Of a DNA stretch of 64,000 bases, positions 61,902 through 64,000 are shown piece by piece; the stretch's first letter is position 1; each line of letters starts with the position of its first letter. The notes beneath the pieces are model-generated. The model did not search any database. It was given only the letters and a program-made list of their open reading frames with translations, and had not been told where the DNA came from. This DNA comes from Pigmentiphaga kullae (GTDB lineage: Bacteria > Pseudomonadota > Gammaproteobacteria > Burkholderiales > Burkholderiaceae_B). The DNA is taken from positions 868,001 to 932,000 of the forward strand of contig NZ_SGXC01000001.1 in assembly GCF_004216695.1 (NCBI RefSeq). The letters run 5' to 3'. The translations under genes and the position numbers were made by a program.

Positions 61902-63200
61902 TTACACCGACGCGTGCGGCCGGCCGGGCTGCGCCGTGAGCGCCTCGGCGGCGGCATCCTTGAAGTGCTGGTCGCGCGGCAGGATCACCGCGGCCGAGCG
62001 GACATGGTGCGCCGAAGGATGCGTTCCCGGAGGCGCCGCGCCTTCCTCGGCCAGCGCCTTGACGGCCTTCATCAGCGCGCGGCGCATCTTGACGATGCCG
62101 TTGTCGGTGGAGGTCAGGTGCTCCTTGGTGCGATCCTGGATCGGGCCCATGCTTTCCTGCAGCGACGCATCCTGCATGCCGATGCCTTCGATGCCGCTGA
62201 AGGTCCTGCCCGACTTCTGCGCCTCGCGGTCCATGAGGTAGTCGTTCTCCTTGTTCTGCAGGGGGCGGAACGTGCCCGGCACGTAGCGCACATGGATACC
62301 CTTGCCGTCTTCCATCGCCTGGACCTCGCCTTCGGTCAGCGCACGGCCGGCGTGGTAGTCGAAGCTCCACGCCCAGCAGTTCTCGTCGTCGATGGGCACC
62401 CAGAAATGGCCGTGCACCGGGTGGTCGCCGCGCGGCGGCACCATGGTGAAGCAGGGCATCAGCCACGGCGTGATGCGCCAGTAGTAGGAATCGTCGTCGG
62501 CGTTGCGGCGCACACCCACCAGCAGTCCGGTGTCGGTGTCGACCACTTCGAACACCGGACGCAGATCCTTGAGGTTGTACTGGTTGCCGGCCGCGCCCTT
62601 GAACAGGGGATCGGACTTCAGGCTGTCGCGGTGCAGCCACGAAACGTGGCTGGAATCGATGCCCCCTTCGAGCGCCTGCAACCAGTTGTTTTCCTGGATG
62701 CGCTTGGACACGAAGCGCTGCGCGTCGGGCACCATCGCGAACTCGTACTCGGGCAGCGGCGGCTGGTGCTCGGGCGGACCCATGTAGGTCCACAGGATGC
62801 CGCCACGCTCGACCAGCGGATACGAGGTGAGCTTGATGCGGCTGCGAAAGCCGCTGTCTTCCGCCTCGGACGGCACGTCCAGGCACTGGCCGTCGGCGGC
62901 GTATTTCCAGCCGTGATAGGGGCAGCGGATGCCGCCGCCCTGGCCCTTCTCGTCGTAGCGGCCGAACCACAGCGACACGCCGCGATGCGCACAGAACTCG
63001 TCGATCAGGCCGATGTTGTCTTCCTCGTCGCGTATCGCCAGCAGCCGCTCGGACAGCAGCTTGACGCGCACCGGTTCACAGCCGGGAGCGGGCAGTTCGC
63101 GGCTCAGCATCACCGGCAGCCAGTAGCGGCGGAACAGCTCGCCCAGGGGCGTTCCCGGCCCCGTCTGGGTAAGCAGGTCGTTCTGTTCCTTCTTCAACAT
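61902..63200 (-). CDS. Rieske oxygenase, phthalate dioxygenase type
   Basis: A 432-residue single-component oxygenase subunit. Rieske ligands are Cys70/His72 (EFCAHRGVSLWFG) and Cys93/His96 (IRCPYHGWKY). The catalytic site is in NNWLQALEGGIDSSHVSWLH with bridging Asp and two His ligands. The form matches phthalate 4,5-dioxygenase and phenoxybenzoate dioxygenase, which use a separate reductase. The ATG at 63200 has GAGGGG upstream. A nested GGAAC/GTTCC palindrome lies in its promoter region; the reductase is not in the window. Confidence 0.94.
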   Translation of the reverse strand: MLKKEQNDLLTQTGPGTPLGELFRRYWLPVMLSRELPAPGCEPVRVKLLSERLLAIRDEEDNIGLIDEFCAHRGVSLWFGRYDEKGQGGGIRCPYHGWKYAADGQCLDVPSEAEDSGFRSRIKLTSYPLVERGGILWTYMGPPEHQPPLPEYEFAMVPDAQRFVSKRIQENNWLQALEGGIDSSHVSWLHRDSLKSDPLFKGAAGNQYNLKDLRPVFEVVDTDTGLLVGVRRNADDDSYYWRITPWLMPCFTMVPPRGDHPVHGHFWVPIDDENCWAWSFDYHAGRALTEGEVQAMEDGKGIHVRYVPGTFRPLQNKENDYLMDREAQKSGRTFSGIEGIGMQDASLQESMGPIQDRTKEHLTSTDNGIVKMRRALMKAVKALAEEGAAPPGTHPSAHHVRSAAVILPRDQHFKDAAAEALTAQPGRPHASV

Positions 63201-63223
63201 CTTGAGTCCCCTCGCTTGAAATC

Positions 63224-63248
63224 GTTCCGTATATAGGAACACTGTTCC
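63224..63248. promoter_or_regulatory. Nested GGAAC/GTTCC operator between oxygenase and Bug genes
   Basis: GTTCC (63224-63228), GGAACA (63236-63241) and TGTTCC (63243-63248) form a 13-bp palindrome GGAACACTGTTCC plus an outer repeat. It lies 24 bp before the oxygenase start and 95 bp before the divergent Bug start. The regulator that uses it is outside the window. Confidence 0.55.
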
Positions 63249-63343
63249 TTGATAGGAAACAAAGTTATCATTCGCTCGATCCCGATGTCAATGCGGTCCG
63301 AGCCGCGGCGGGACATCAGAACCTGAAGAAAGGAGACAAGCCG

Positions 63344-64000
63344 ATGGCCATTCAACGCCATTTCCTCGCGCGCCTGCTGTGCGCGAGCCTTGCAGCCGGC
63401 GCGCTCGCGGCGCCCGCCTGTGCGCAGGATCCGTGGCCCACCCGCCCGGTGAAGATCGTGGTGCCCTACGCGCCCGGCGGCAGCGCCGACACGCTGGGCC
63501 GGCTGATCGCGCGCCATCTTGCCGAGACGTTCAAGCAAAGCTTCGTGGTGGACAACCGCGGCGGCGCGGGCGGCGTGATCGGTTCGCAGATGGTGGCGCG
63601 CGCCGAACCCGACGGCTATACGCTGGTGGTGTCGGGCATCGGCTCGCACGTGGTCGCCCCGTTGACCAACGCGACCAGCTTCGACCCGATCAAGGACTTC
63701 ACCCACATCGCCCTGCTGGGCGGACCGCCCACCGTGCTGGCGGTCAACGTCGCGCAGCCCATCAAGGACGTGCCCGGCTTCATCAAGCAGGTCAAGTCCA
63801 TGCCCGAGGGCCTGAGCTGGGCCTCGCCCGGACAGGGCACGCACGGCGCGCTGATCGGCGAAGCCTTCCGCCAGATCACCAAGCTGAACCTGGTACACAT
63901 CAGCTATAAGGGCGCGGGTCCCGCCGTGGCCGACGTGGCCGCCAACCAGGTGCCGGCCGCCTTCATCACGCTCAGCACCGCCGCCGGCAACATCAAGGCG
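63344..64000 (+). CDS. Bug-family periplasmic solute receptor, cut by window end
   Basis: The first 219 residues of a TctC-like receptor; the rest lies beyond the window. Signal peptide is RLLCASLAAGALAAPACAQD, loops are VKIVVPYAPGGSADTLGRLI and VDNRGGAGGVIGSQMVARA followed by EPDGYTLVV, and ISYKGAGPAVADVAANQVPAAF is in the second lobe. AAAGGAG gives the binding site. It is divergent from the phthalate-type oxygenase and probably imports its substrate. Confidence 0.94.
   Translation, partial: MAIQRHFLARLLCASLAAGALAAPACAQDPWPTRPVKIVVPYAPGGSADTLGRLIARHLAETFKQSFVVDNRGGAGGVIGSQMVARAEPDGYTLVVSGIGSHVVAPLTNATSFDPIKDFTHIALLGGPPTVLAVNVAQPIKDVPGFIKQVKSMPEGLSWASPGQGTHGALIGEAFRQITKLNLVHISYKGAGPAVADVAANQVPAAFITLSTAAGNIKA

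Overview
The window is GC-rich, densely coded DNA of a betaproteobacterium, most likely an Alcaligenaceae member of the Bordetella/Achromobacter lineage. The evidence is the atpIBEFHAGDC order, hemE and mdtJI, and above all ten genes for Bug-type (Bordetella uptake gene, TctC-like) periplasmic receptors. No rRNA, tRNA, CRISPR array, insertion sequence or phage gene was recognised.

Layout. 1-394 is non-coding with four DnaA-box-like nonamers, an AT-rich stretch and a GATC palindrome, a candidate replication origin beside hemE. 395-2413 (minus) holds hemE, the SMR pair mdtJI and a small membrane ORF; 2790-3689 is a LysR regulator. 3709-13750 is a large aromatic-catabolic cluster: Bug receptor, IclR regulator, extradiol dioxygenase, meta-cleavage hydrolase, lipocalin-like protein, two-subunit ring-hydroxylating oxygenase, thiolase-like protein, DUF35 protein, CaiB-type CoA-transferase, Rieske ferredoxin and a Fis-type regulator. 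13878-18634 has an Ntn-hydrolase acylase lipoprotein, a RidA protein, a Bug receptor and an AraC regulator. 18656-26175 has a LysR regulator, two Bug receptors, two paralogous M28-like lipoproteins and a degenerate PCuAC protein. 26667-30893 is the homogentisate unit (Bug-hmgA-fumarylacetoacetase, IclR). 30903-38077 has an MscS channel, LysR, LigB-type dioxygenase, Bug, an MFS/TetR efflux pair and a D-2-hydroxyacid dehydrogenase. 38151-42909 has a second ring-hydroxylating oxygenase with IclR, Bug and an alpha/beta hydrolase.

43063-50843 (minus) is the F1Fo ATP synthase operon with a clear sigma70-like promoter upstream of atpI. Four copies of a GC-rich intergenic repeat lie in and just before it. 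51135-54603 is a LysR-cupin-Bug-class II aldolase unit. 54668-64000 holds an esterase, LysR, Bug plus a dihydroxyphthalate-decarboxylase-like protein, an aldo/keto reductase, a DUF202 pair, a phthalate-type oxygenase with a zinc alcohol dehydrogenase, and a Bug gene cut by the window end.

Overall the window looks like conserved near-origin housekeeping genes (hemE, atp) separated by a roughly 41-kb block of catabolic modules. Each module tends to pair one local regulator and one private Bug receptor with oxygenases, hydrolases or CoA enzymes. Several modules carry recognisable palindromic operators in the promoters of both the receptor and the enzymes. No TctAB membrane partners and no ferredoxin reductases are encoded here, so both must be shared from elsewhere in the genome.
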